A stretch of DNA of 64,000 bases from assembly GCA_016720835.1 (NCBI GenBank), contig JADKJW010000018.1, positions 27,804 to 91,803 of the forward strand, in the 5' to 3' direction. A program made the translations under genes and the position numbers. Numbering within the stretch: the first letter of the stretch is position 1; each line of letters begins with the position of its first letter. Source of the DNA: Ignavibacteria bacterium (GTDB taxonomy: Bacteria > Bacteroidota > Ignavibacteria > SZUA-365). Of this stretch, positions 11,250-18,981 are shown one piece after another. The notes under the pieces were generated by a model. It was not told where the DNA came from. It did no database searches and saw only the letters and a program-made list of their open reading frames with translations.

Positions 11250-11703
11250 AGGAATCTCTGGCACCCCGTCCCGGGGTGCTTGATGTCGCGTGGCGCGCGA
11301 TGTCCGGTGGTCTTCGACACACCGGCTACTGTCTAGCACCCCGTTCGGGGTGCTAGCTGTCTCGTGCCGCACGCGATGTCCGGTGGTCTTCGACACACCG
11401 GCTACTGTCTTGCACCCCGTCCCGGGGTGCGATGACGTTTCGTGTGCCGTCGCGATCCGGTGGTCTTCGACACACCAGCTATTGTCATGCCGAGCGCAGC
11501 CGAGGCATGGCACCCCGTCCCGGGGTGCGATGACGTTTCGTGTGCCGTCGCGATCCGGTGGTCTTCGACACACCAGCTATTGTCATGCCGAGCGCAGCCG
11601 AGGCATGGCACCCCGTGCCGGGGTGCGATGACGTTTCGTGTGCCGTCGCGATCCGGTGGTCTTCGACACACCGGCTACTGTCTTGCACCCCGTTCCGGGG
11701 TGC
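11250..11703 (-). repeat. Right array of the 75-bp intergenic palindromic repeat, six copies in opposite orientation
   Basis: Hairpins of the type GCACCCCG-N(2-3)-CGGGGTGC lie at 11261, 11336, 11412, 11510, 11608 and 11685. Between them is the complement of the left-array unit (CCGGTG/CACCGG inverted repeat, then CTACTGTC). Periods are 75, 76, 98, 98 and 77 bp. The two 98-bp units carry an extra CATGCC...GGCATG element of 24 bases. The inner edge, AGGAATCTCTGG (11250-11261), is the exact complement of the inner edge of the left array, so the two arrays end at the same defined boundary. Non-coding. Confidence 0.9.
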
Positions 11704-12124
11704 GTTGTACCGTGGGATTCGTCTCTCGCCTGCCACGTCGTACCCCGGCTGGCTCGTTCCTCGCAACACGGGGTTGGAGAACGGAATCCCTCCGGGATAG
11801 AAAAAAACGTGCTCCGGATTCAATCGACGCATACACGTACATCAGGTCTTGCGCCCTTTGAATAATTGCCTGAAAAGCCTGGATGCGAGCAGGCGGATTC
11901 GTTGTGGGGGGATGCGGACGAGGCGCATCGATGGCACAGACCGGTGGGGATCCATTACGAATCCGCCGCGAGCGTTGCTTTCGGCGCGACAGTTGGTAAC
12001 GCTTTTCAGAGCAATTAGTCATCAGGCGCTCTTTGGCTCTTTTCTTTCGTTCTTTCTTTTGAGCCAGCAAAAGAAAGAACATTTCTTGCGGAGCAGCGTT
12101 AAGATTGGCGTCCATCGCTGATCG
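11704..12124. other. Intergenic region between repeat copies
   Basis: No gene is visible in this 420-bp stretch. Its only clear structure is the long hairpin at 12049-12080, listed separately. Confidence 0.45.
12049..12080. repeat. Perfect 12-bp inverted repeat (hairpin)
   Basis: GTTCTTTCTTTT (12049-12060) is exactly complementary to AAAAGAAAGAAC (12069-12080) around the loop GAGCCAGC. From memory, similar purine/pyrimidine hairpins are common between genes in Bacteroidota-like genomes. It could act as a transcription end or be a mobile intergenic repeat. Confidence 0.6.
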
Positions 12125-12172
12125 GTGGTCTTCGACGCACCGGCTACTGTCTTGCACCCCGTCCCGGGGTGC
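12125..12172 (-). repeat. Detached copy of the 75-bp palindromic repeat unit
   Basis: This has the same two-palindrome organisation as the main arrays: GGTGGTCTTCGACGCACC, CTACTGTC, and GCACCCCGTCCCGGGGTGC at 12154-12172. It lies 450 bp beyond the right array, in the same orientation as that array. Confidence 0.85.
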
Positions 12173-12194
12173 TCCTGGAACGCAAACGGGGTCC

Positions 12195-12375
12195 TGCATT
12201 CAATCCGAAATCCGAAATTCGCCGCCTCGACTTCGCTCAGCGTGACAACGCTGCAGGCATCGTCCTCTTCAATCCGAAATTGGAAATTCGCCGCCTCGGC
12301 TTCGCTCGGCGTGACAACGCTGCAGGCATCGTCCTCTTCAATCCGAAATCGGAAATCCGCAATTCGAAATCATCG
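12195..12375 (+). repeat. 69-bp tandem repeat built from the short intergenic repeat, about 2.5 copies
   Basis: Units starting TTCAATCCGAAAT occur at 12199, 12268 and 12337, exactly 69 bp apart; the third is partial. Each full unit contains GCCGCCTCG(A/G)CTTCGCTC, GCGTGACAACGCTGCAGG and CATCGTCCTC. The first 53 bases (12195-12247) match, inverted, the element at 4971-5016. Non-coding; it ends about 65 bp before the Trm112-like gene. Confidence 0.85.
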
Positions 12376-12439
12376 AGGTTTTATTTGACGCGCTTCGGGC
12401 GTATTTTCAGTGCTTGCAATACACTATTCCGAGGACGCT

Positions 12440-12646
12440 GTGATCAGAAAAGAACTGCTGGACATCCTTGTCTGCCCCATGGGCAAGGCGGAACTGCGCC
12501 TGGAAGGCGACTGGCTGGTCTGCACGAAGTGCGGGCCGCGCTTCCGCATCGAGGACGATATCCCCATCATGCTGATAGAGGACGCGGAACTGCCGGAAGG
12601 CATCGACTCGATCGAACACCTCCCCTGCATGCAGACGCCGCACTGA
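12440..12646 (+). CDS. Trm112 family (UPF0434-like) protein
   Basis: This 68-residue protein begins VIRKELLDILVCPMGKAELRL and has the conserved core LVCTKCGPRFRIEDDIPIML. Trm112-like bacterial proteins are small zinc-ribbon-like partners thought to support methyltransferases or other enzymes. Here CxxC is retained at TKCG/LVC positions but the first pair is CPMG rather than CPxC, so a classic four-Cys zinc site is not obvious. I chose GTG 12440 because the conserved sequence starts there and GAGG lies at 12431-12434; the frame is also open from a GTG at 12410. It is convergent with the transketolase genes. Confidence 0.8.
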   Translation: MIRKELLDILVCPMGKAELRLEGDWLVCTKCGPRFRIEDDIPIMLIEDAELPEGIDSIEHLPCMQTPH

Positions 12647-12731
12647 CGGGCATGCGCGTACGCGCTGTACCGTCAATGCATGATGTTCCGTGTCAGCCCG
12701 AGCGGGGATTCCCCTCCCCGCCGCTTCCTCA

Positions 12732-13658
12732 TCAGGCGATGAGGAATTCCCTGACCTGTTCGTAAATGCCCGCCGTGTCGAGACGATGCCGCGTGTAGAG
12801 GGCCTCGGGAGAACCCGACTCGCCGTACTCGTCGCGCACGCCGATGCGCTTCATCAGGGTGGGCGCCGCTTCCGAAAGCACTTCCGCCACCGCGGCTCCC
12901 AGGCCGCCGATGATGTTGTGATCCTCCACGGTCACGACGCGGCCGGTTTCCTTCGCGGCGCGGACGATGTACTCCGCATCGAGCGGCTTGATGGTGTGGA
13001 TGTTGACGACGCGCACGTCGTGCCCTTCGGCGCGCAACTGCTCCGCGGCATGCAGGGTGTTCGCGACGACGGGTCCGCTGCAGAACAGCACGGCGTCCTT
13101 CCCTTCCAGCAGCACATCGGCCTTGCCGAAGCGGAATTCGTAGGAGTCGTCGTGCACGTCCTCCACTGCCTGCCGCGTGAGGCGAAGGAAGGACGGGTTC
13201 GGATTGGCCGCGAGGTAGCGCACCGCCGCGCGCGCTTCGCGGTCGTCGGCGGGCTGTATGATGTGCATGTTCGGCAGCGTGCGCATGAGCGCCACGTCCT
13301 CGAGCGCCATCTGCGAGTAGCCGTCCTCGCCGATGCCGACGCCGCAGTGCGTGCCGACGATGGTCACGTTGGCGGCCGAATACGCGACGGACATGCGGAT
13401 GGTGTCGAAACGGCCCGTGACGAAGGTGGAAAAGGAGCAGATGAACGGCTTCCTGCCCATGAGCGCCATGCCCGCGGCGGCGCCGATCATGTTCTGCTCC
13501 TGAATGCCCATTTCGAAGAAGCGATCGGGGAAGCGCTTGGCGAAGATCTGCGATTGCGTGGATTTCGAGAGATCCGCATCCAGAACGACGATATCGTTGT
13601 CCGTGGCGCCGAGGGCGGCGATTTCCTCGCCGAAAGAAACGCGCGTTGCGATTTTCAT
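12732..13658 (-). CDS. Transketolase, C-terminal subunit (pyrimidine-binding and C-terminal domains)
   Basis: This 308-residue protein starts MKIATRVSFGEEIAALG and carries the Pyr-domain core DADLSKSTQ, the MGIQEQNMIG segment with the catalytic Glu that activates thiamine diphosphate, and the C-terminal transketolase domain. It pairs with the N-terminal subunit encoded just upstream; ATG 13658 overlaps that gene's TGA (ATGA), indicating translational coupling. The two subunits form the split transketolase found in many bacteria and archaea. It acts in the non-oxidative pentose phosphate pathway, or in another 2-carbon transfer such as 1-deoxyxylulose-type chemistry, which cannot be excluded from sequence. 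Confidence 0.93.
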   Translation of the reverse strand: MKIATRVSFGEEIAALGATDNDIVVLDADLSKSTQSQIFAKRFPDRFFEMGIQEQNMIGAAAGMALMGRKPFICSFSTFVTGRFDTIRMSVAYSAANVTIVGTHCGVGIGEDGYSQMALEDVALMRTLPNMHIIQPADDREARAAVRYLAANPNPSFLRLTRQAVEDVHDDSYEFRFGKADVLLEGKDAVLFCSGPVVANTLHAAEQLRAEGHDVRVVNIHTIKPLDAEYIVRAAKETGRVVTVEDHNIIGGLGAAVAEVLSEAAPTLMKRIGVRDEYGESGSPEALYTRHRLDTAGIYEQVREFLIA

Positions 13659-14512
13659 GAGAGCACCGAGGCGGCTTGGTGGATGAGGATGTCGATTTCG
13701 GCCAGCGCTCTCGCTGTTTCCTCGGCATTCGGAGTCTTGCCGTGCCATTCGTTGGGATGCTCCATGAAGGAGACGCCCTTGCCCTTCATGGTGTCGGCGA
13801 CGATGAAATGCGGCTTACCGTTCCGCGCATGGGTGTTGGTCAACGCTTTATCGATCGCCGCAATGTCATGTCCGTCAATGCGTTGCACTTCCCAGTTAAA
13901 GCTCTGCACCTTGTCGACCACGGGTTCGATGTTCATCACTTCGCTGGTCGGACCGTCGATCTGTCCCTTGTTGAAGTCGAGGATGACGGTCAGATTGTCG
14001 AGCCCGAATTTCGGCGCGGAGAGCAGCGACTCCCAGATCTGTCCTTCCTGAAACTCGCCATCGCCCAGGAGCGCGTAGACGCGGATGTCCGTGTGCTCGA
14101 TTTTGGCCGCCATTGCCATGCCCTGCGCTATGGAGAGTCCCTGCCCGAGCGAGCCGGTGGAGGCTTCCACTTCGGGGAGCATCACATTATACGGGTGTCC
14201 CTGCAGCCGCGAGCCCAGTTTGCGCAGCGTCATCAGCTCCGCGGGCTCGATGATGCCCAATTTGGCGAACAGCGCGTACACCGCCGGCACGCCGTGCCCT
14301 TTCGAGAGGATGAAGCGGTGGCGGTCTTTCGCCAACGCATTGTCGGCCGTCCGCTCGAGGTGGTTGTAGAAGAGCACCGTGAGCAGGTCTATCGCCGACA
14401 GCGAGCCGCCCGGATGCCCCGATCCCGCTTCATGCAGCATCCTGATGATATCGGCCCGCATTTCGTGCGCAAGCAGTTGGAGAGTCCTCGGATCCTTCGG
14501 GGAATGCGGCAT
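13655..14512 (-). CDS. Transketolase, N-terminal subunit (thiamine diphosphate PP domain)
   Basis: This 285-residue protein carries the thiamine diphosphate-binding domain of transketolase. The motif YALLGDGEFQEGQIWES, with its GDG, binds the diphosphate-Mg2+. SGHPGGSLSAIDLL, SKGHGVPAVYALFA, GSLGQGLSIAQGMA and the metal-ligand region DFNKGQIDG are all present. It needs the downstream C-terminal subunit to complete the active site at the subunit interface. The two cistrons overlap by 4 bp. No strong RBS is visible before ATG 14512. Confidence 0.93.
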   Translation of the reverse strand: MPHSPKDPRTLQLLAHEMRADIIRMLHEAGSGHPGGSLSAIDLLTVLFYNHLERTADNALAKDRHRFILSKGHGVPAVYALFAKLGIIEPAELMTLRKLGSRLQGHPYNVMLPEVEASTGSLGQGLSIAQGMAMAAKIEHTDIRVYALLGDGEFQEGQIWESLLSAPKFGLDNLTVILDFNKGQIDGPTSEVMNIEPVVDKVQSFNWEVQRIDGHDIAAIDKALTNTHARNGKPHFIVADTMKGKGVSFMEHPNEWHGKTPNAEETARALAEIDILIHQAASVLS

Positions 14513-14551
14513 CGGTGCAGTGCTAGGAGTGATTGGGAAAAAAATGTCGGG

Positions 14552-14890
14552 TCAGGCGAGCTCGGCGTCGTCGACGGTGATCATCATGCGCAGGATGGCG
14601 GAGCTGATGGTCTTGCCCTGCGCGTCGTTTTTGAGGGAGACGGTGCCGCCTCCGCCAAGCGTATTGTGCAGGAGGAAGTTGATCGCTCCGAGGTTCGGCA
14701 GTTCGAAGCGCTCCACCTTGCCGAGGCAGATGCCCTCGAAATGCTTCTTCACGCGTTCGGCGCCAAGTTCGCGCAGGAGAATGGGATAGTGGCGTTTGTC
14801 TCGCGCAATGACTCCCACGTTGGCGGCGTCACCCTTGTCGCCCGAACGGGCATGGGCGATGTCGATGAGCATGATCTGTTTCGAGGCCAT
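14552..14890 (-). CDS. AtuA-like ferredoxin-fold domain protein (small partner of AtuA)
   Basis: This 112-residue protein has the conserved start LIDIAHARSGDKGDAANVGVIAR and the core LPNLGAINFLLHNTLGGGGTVSL of the small domain that is fused to, or encoded beside, DUF1446/AtuA proteins. Its start codon overlaps the stop of the large AtuA-like gene by one base (TGATG), so the two are co-translated. The function is not established; the pair probably acts as one enzyme on an acyl-CoA-type or related carbonyl compound. Confidence 0.85.
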   Translation of the reverse strand: MASKQIMLIDIAHARSGDKGDAANVGVIARDKRHYPILLRELGAERVKKHFEGICLGKVERFELPNLGAINFLLHNTLGGGGTVSLKNDAQGKTISSAILRMMITVDDAELA

Positions 14891-16296
14891 CAGACTCCCT
14901 CCACTTCAATGCGCGGCGTGACGAAGGTTTTGGCGAGCAGGGCGGGCCAGTAGGCCACCACTTCGGAAGGCTTTGGACGTCCCGCGGCGAAGCCGGTGAC
15001 GGAGGGCGGACCGGTCAGAATCAGCGGCGCCAGTTCCCTGCCGAAACGCTCGACGGCGTCGAAGGTCTGGCTGCGTACGCCGATGCGCAGGACCACTTCA
15101 TTGATATCCGTCGGAATCGGCGCGAGCGGTCCGTGACAGGAGTTCAAGCCCACATATTCCGTGCGGATTTCATCAAATTCGAGCTTCAGATCCGAAAGTC
15201 GCGTCCGGAGTATGCCGTCTGCCGCCCGGGCCTTTTCGTAGGCATCGGGCCACGCGTAGGTGAGCGTGCCGATTGCCGAATAGCCGTCGAGATAGGACAT
15301 GGAGACCTTGAAGGAATCTGTCTCGGGACGGCCTTTGATTCCGAACACGCGCACGCGGTTTTCCGAGAGCTGTTCGAGCTGTATGGAAGTGAAATCGGCG
15401 ATGCAGTCGGGAGTGATGTAGGTTTTCGGATCGCCGATTTCGTAGAGAAGCTGCTCGGACACCGTGGCGACGCTGACGAGTCCGCCCGTGCCTTCGTGCT
15501 TTGTGATGACGAATTCCCCGTTGGGATAGGCTTCCGCGATGGGAAAACCGACGTGCGCGAGGTCCGGTACAGACCTCCAATCGCCGAGGAAATTCCCTCC
15601 CGACGACTGCGCGCCGCATTCGAGAATATGCCCGGCAACGGTGCCTGCGGCCATTTTATCCCAGTCGTCGAAGGACCAGCCAAACTCGTATATCATGGGT
15701 GCGAGCGTCAGTCCGGTGTCGGTTGTCCGCCCCGTGATGACGATGTCCGCCCCCTGCCGCAGGGCTTCAACGATGGGCGCCGCGCCGAAGTACACGTTGG
15801 CGCTCTGGAGGCGGTTACGCACACCGGAGAGTTCCGCGCCGTTTTCCATGTTCGCGAGCGCCGCGCCTCGGGAAGTGAGGTCGTCGAGAGAATCGAGGAT
15901 GTCGTCGCCCAGTACCACGCCAACGGTGATGCCCGTAATGCCCATTTTGCGGGCCGTGGCGAGGATGGCGTCCTTGCAGGCAATCGGATTCACCCCGCCG
16001 CCGTTTGTGATGACCTTGATGCCTTTCCCGGCGATATGGGGCAGAATACGCTCGAACTGCGCGATGAGATCCTTCGCGTAGCCGAGAGCGGGATTTTTCC
16101 GCTTCTGCTTCTGGAGGATGGACATGGTCACCTCGGCCAGGAAATCCATGACGAGGTAATCGATCGGACCCTGCGTCACCTGATTGTAGGGCGCGTCGAT
16201 GAGATCGCCCCAGAAGCCCTGCCCGCTGGCAATTCGGATGAAATCTTTCACATGTGTGGGAGTTTGTCTGAAGTGAATAGGACAACAGACATGCAA
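14890..16296 (-). CDS. Acyclic terpene utilization AtuA family protein (DUF1446)
   Basis: The protein has up to 468 residues. The conserved family opening is IRIASGQGFWGDLIDAPYNQV, followed by YLVMDFLAEVTMSIL, IKVITNGGGVNPIAC, ITGRTTDTGLTLAPM and SGGNFLGDW. AtuA was named from the Pseudomonas acyclic terpene (citronellol) pathway, but homologues are widespread and their reaction is unproven. No other atu or liu genes are present here, so terpene catabolism should not be assumed. ATG 16296 is the track start; GTG 16251, directly before KDFIRIASGQG, matches the family N-terminus better. The gene is followed by its small partner with a 1-bp overlap. Confidence 0.85.
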   Translation of the reverse strand: MHVCCPIHFRQTPTHVKDFIRIASGQGFWGDLIDAPYNQVTQGPIDYLVMDFLAEVTMSILQKQKRKNPALGYAKDLIAQFERILPHIAGKGIKVITNGGGVNPIACKDAILATARKMGITGITVGVVLGDDILDSLDDLTSRGAALANMENGAELSGVRNRLQSANVYFGAAPIVEALRQGADIVITGRTTDTGLTLAPMIYEFGWSFDDWDKMAAGTVAGHILECGAQSSGGNFLGDWRSVPDLAHVGFPIAEAYPNGEFVITKHEGTGGLVSVATVSEQLLYEIGDPKTYITPDCIADFTSIQLEQLSENRVRVFGIKGRPETDSFKVSMSYLDGYSAIGTLTYAWPDAYEKARAADGILRTRLSDLKLEFDEIRTEYVGLNSCHGPLAPIPTDINEVVLRIGVRSQTFDAVERFGRELAPLILTGPPSVTGFAAGRPKPSEVVAYWPALLAKTFVTPRIEVEGV

Positions 16297-16394
16297 AATA
16301 ACACGCCCGGCGCTCAGCTCAAAGTTCGAGCATGAGCGCGACCCGCGACAGGGGTATTCGGCGCCGCAGGAAGCGCGTATTCGTCAGCTTCAGC

Positions 16395-16790
16395 CTACCA
16401 ACCCTGAGGAAGCCTGGTGACGCCCACGGCGATGAGCGCGAAGGCGCCGAGCAGAGCGAACGCGGTCTTCTTTGCGCGCTCGGGACCGTCGACCTTCTTC
16501 CATTTGACGGGCAGATGCGCGAGCGCAGCGGCGATGATCATGGTGACCGCATGCTCGATCCTGAACATCGGGAAACTTCCGGAGACGCTCGCGTCCCAGA
16601 TCAGGAGGATCAATCCGAGAAGAATCTGCAGATCGATGAGACCGGTGAGCGACGAGAGCAGGATGGAATCGAACTTTTCCATGCGGCCTTTCTGCAGCCA
16701 GACGGCCAGGAGCTTTGCGATGGTGACAACGGCCAGCAATACCAGCAGCCAGCGGAAACCCGAATGCGCTTTGAAGAGAATCAGATACAT
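16395..16790 (-). CDS. Four-helix integral membrane protein ('cytochrome B'-annotated family of Bacteroidota)
   Basis: This 131-residue protein has four predicted membrane helices: RWLLVLLAVVTIAKLLAVWL, LIDLQILLGLILLIW, RIEHAVTMIIAAALAHL and AFALLGAFALIAVGV. It opens with MYLILFKAHSGFRW; the HSGxRW motif and the EH in helix 3 are typical of a small family often labelled cytochrome B in Bacteroidota. The two conserved His residues could bind haem, but this is inference. ATG 16790 was chosen because GGAG lies nine bases upstream; the frame remains open to 17015. The stop is TAG. It is divergent from the POT transporter. Confidence 0.72.
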   Translation of the reverse strand: MYLILFKAHSGFRWLLVLLAVVTIAKLLAVWLQKGRMEKFDSILLSSLTGLIDLQILLGLILLIWDASVSGSFPMFRIEHAVTMIIAAALAHLPVKWKKVDGPERAKKTAFALLGAFALIAVGVTRLPQGW

Positions 16791-16983
16791 GAACAGGTAC
16801 TCCAGATGATGGATGGTCGACGGTCCGCGCGGACCGCCCTCAGTCCATGGTAACATACTTTTCCGCGGAATCATTTCCCGACCGCGCTCCGGCATGGAGA
16901 AAGAAACGACATTGCGTATCTTCCATGTCGAAACTGCCGTTCGGCAAGCTTCCCATCCCTTCCACCTCAACACGCGAGTGCCC

Positions 16984-18390
16984 ATGGCCGAAGACACGCG
17001 AAAACCCTCCCTCAAGGACTATCCGCCCGCCTACTGGCTCGTCATCATGTTCGAGTTCTTCGAGCGCGGCTCCTACTACGGCATGATGAGCATTCTCTCG
17101 GTGTACCTCACCGATCAGCTCGGCTTCAGCAAGGAAGGCGTCGGCGTCATCAAGGGCACCATTCAACCGCTGCTCTACTTCCTTCCCATCCTGACGGGAG
17201 CGATCGCGGACCGCATGGGCTACCGACGGACGCTCATGGTGGCCTTCGCGCTGCTCGGCACGGGGTACTTCCTGACGAGTCAGACCACGTCGTACACGGC
17301 GGTGTTCTTCTCCCTCGTGGTGATGGGCATCGGCGCGGGCACCTTCAAACCCATCATCTCCGGCAGCATTGCGCGGCTCACCAACGAGCGGACCAGCACG
17401 ATGGGCTTCGGGATTTTCTACTGGTCCATCAACCTCGGCGCCTTCCTCTTCCCGCTCGTGCTGGTGCCGATGCTCAAGGCCGTCTCCTGGAACCTCGTGA
17501 TGGTCGCCTCGGCCATCTTCACGGGCGCGATGCTCATCCCGACGATCTTCTTCTTCAAAGATCCTCCAGGCCCGCCGGTGGAGAAGCAGTCCATCGGACC
17601 GATGTTCGCCGGCATCTTCAAGAAGATCCTCGTCGTCGCAAGCGACTGGCGTTTCATGCTGTTCATCTTCATCTACTCCTGGTTCTGGATTCTCTACTTC
17701 CAGATGTTCGACAGCGTGCTCTGGTACGTCAAGGATTTCGTGGACGCCTCCGCGCTGAACGCCTTCATCCATTCGGTGACCGGCCTCGACTGGAAGTTCG
17801 ACATCGAGCACGTCACCGTGATCAACGCGATGACCATCATCCTGCTGCAGTTTGTCGTTTCCTCCCTCGTCTCGAAGCTGAAGGCGCTTCCAACCATGAT
17901 CACCGGCGTATCGCTGGCGACGATCGGCATGGCCATTCTCGCGATCAACACGAACATCTGGATCTTCCTGCTCGGCATCGTCGTCTTCTCCATCGGCGAG
18001 ATGACGGCGCATCCCAAGTACATCAGCTACCTCGGCCTCATCGCCCCGCCGGACAAGAAGGCGACGTACATGGGCTTCGGCTTCCTGTACGGCGTCTTCG
18101 GATCCTTCATCGGCGGCATCCTCGGCGCCTTCCTGTACGTGCGCTTCATCGACCGTCCCATGATCGCCTTCATCCGCGAGGAACTCGCCGCGCGCGGAGG
18201 CAGTCTCGCGTCCGACCCGACGGTGGCGCAGGCACTGAAGGCCGCGGAGGGAATCGGCCTCACGAAAGCCGAGATCGCCACGCACGCGTACACGTCGGAA
18301 CTCTGGCTCCTGTTCAGCGGCATCGGCGTCCTGTGCATCATCGGTTTGCTCCTCTTCCAGAAATTCGTAGCTTCGAAATCCAAGTACTGA
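16984..18390 (+). CDS. POT/PTR family proton-dependent peptide transporter (MFS)
   Basis: This 468-residue, multi-helix protein has the POT signature EFFERGSYYGMMSILSVYL near its N-terminus, corresponding to the ExxER proton-coupling motif. GAIADRMGYRRTLM (MFS loop 2-3), GTGYFLTS and FGIFYWSINLGAFLFPL follow. POT proteins import di- and tripeptides with protons across the inner membrane. A loop near VKDFVDASALNAFIHSVTGLDW and a C-terminal helical stretch lengthen it compared with short MFS members. ATG 16984 was chosen because MAEDTRKPSLKDYPPAYW leads directly into helix 1; the frame is open upstream. Confidence 0.9.
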   Translation: MAEDTRKPSLKDYPPAYWLVIMFEFFERGSYYGMMSILSVYLTDQLGFSKEGVGVIKGTIQPLLYFLPILTGAIADRMGYRRTLMVAFALLGTGYFLTSQTTSYTAVFFSLVVMGIGAGTFKPIISGSIARLTNERTSTMGFGIFYWSINLGAFLFPLVLVPMLKAVSWNLVMVASAIFTGAMLIPTIFFFKDPPGPPVEKQSIGPMFAGIFKKILVVASDWRFMLFIFIYSWFWILYFQMFDSVLWYVKDFVDASALNAFIHSVTGLDWKFDIEHVTVINAMTIILLQFVVSSLVSKLKALPTMITGVSLATIGMAILAINTNIWIFLLGIVVFSIGEMTAHPKYISYLGLIAPPDKKATYMGFGFLYGVFGSFIGGILGAFLYVRFIDRPMIAFIREELAARGGSLASDPTVAQALKAAEGIGLTKAEIATHAYTSELWLLFSGIGVLCIIGLLLFQKFVASKSKY

Positions 18391-18441
18391 TCGATCCGGA
18401 CACCAATACAACACTGCCGCTCCACTCATTCGAGGTAACAC

Positions 18442-18906
18442 ATGAAAGGCGACCCGCAAGTCATCGAGGCCCTCCAGAACGTCCTCACCGCAGAATTGAA
18501 AGCCATCAACCAGTACTTCCTGCACGCGGAAATGTGCGAGAACTGGGGCCTCGCCAAGCTCGCGAAGCACATGAAGATGGATTCGATCGAAGAAATGAAG
18601 CACGCCGAGAAGTGCATGGAACGCATCCTGTATCTCGACGGCGCGCCGAACATGACCAAGGACATGGCGATCAACATCGGCGCCACGGTCCCCGAGATGT
18701 TCAAGCACGACTTGCAGCTCGAGTACGAGGCCGTCGCGCATCTGAACAAGATCATCGAGGTCGCGGCGAAGGCCGGCGACAACGGCACGCGCGACATGTT
18801 CCTCGTCATCCTCAAGGACGAGGAAGAACACGTGGAGTTCATCGAAACGCAGATTTCGCTGCTCGAGCAGATCGGCCTGCAGAACTACCTCGCCTCCCAG
18901 GCGTAG
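18442..18906 (+). CDS. bfr: Bacterioferritin
   Basis: This 154-residue protein matches bacterioferritin along its full length. The di-iron ferroxidase ligands are all present at the canonical positions: E18, Y25, E51, H54, E94, E127 and H130. M52, the axial haem ligand at the subunit interface, is also kept, so haem binding is expected. Bfr forms a 24-subunit shell that oxidises and stores iron. RBS GAGGTAAC precedes ATG 18442. The stop is TAG, and a terminator hairpin follows 21 bp later. Confidence 0.96.
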   Translation: MKGDPQVIEALQNVLTAELKAINQYFLHAEMCENWGLAKLAKHMKMDSIEEMKHAEKCMERILYLDGAPNMTKDMAINIGATVPEMFKHDLQLEYEAVAHLNKIIEVAAKAGDNGTRDMFLVILKDEEEHVEFIETQISLLEQIGLQNYLASQA

Positions 18907-18927
18907 TCCGCGTCCCCGCATACGCAG

Positions 18928-18958
18928 AAAGGCGATGAGCGCGGTGCTCATCGCCTTT
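18928..18958. terminator. Bidirectional terminator between bfr and the BNR gene
   Basis: GGCGATGAGC (18931-18940) pairs perfectly with GCTCATCGCC (18946-18955) and is flanked by AAA and TTT. It sits between two convergent genes and can serve both strands. Confidence 0.85.
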
Positions 18959-18981
18959 CCCATTTCAGGAGGAAGCGGCGG

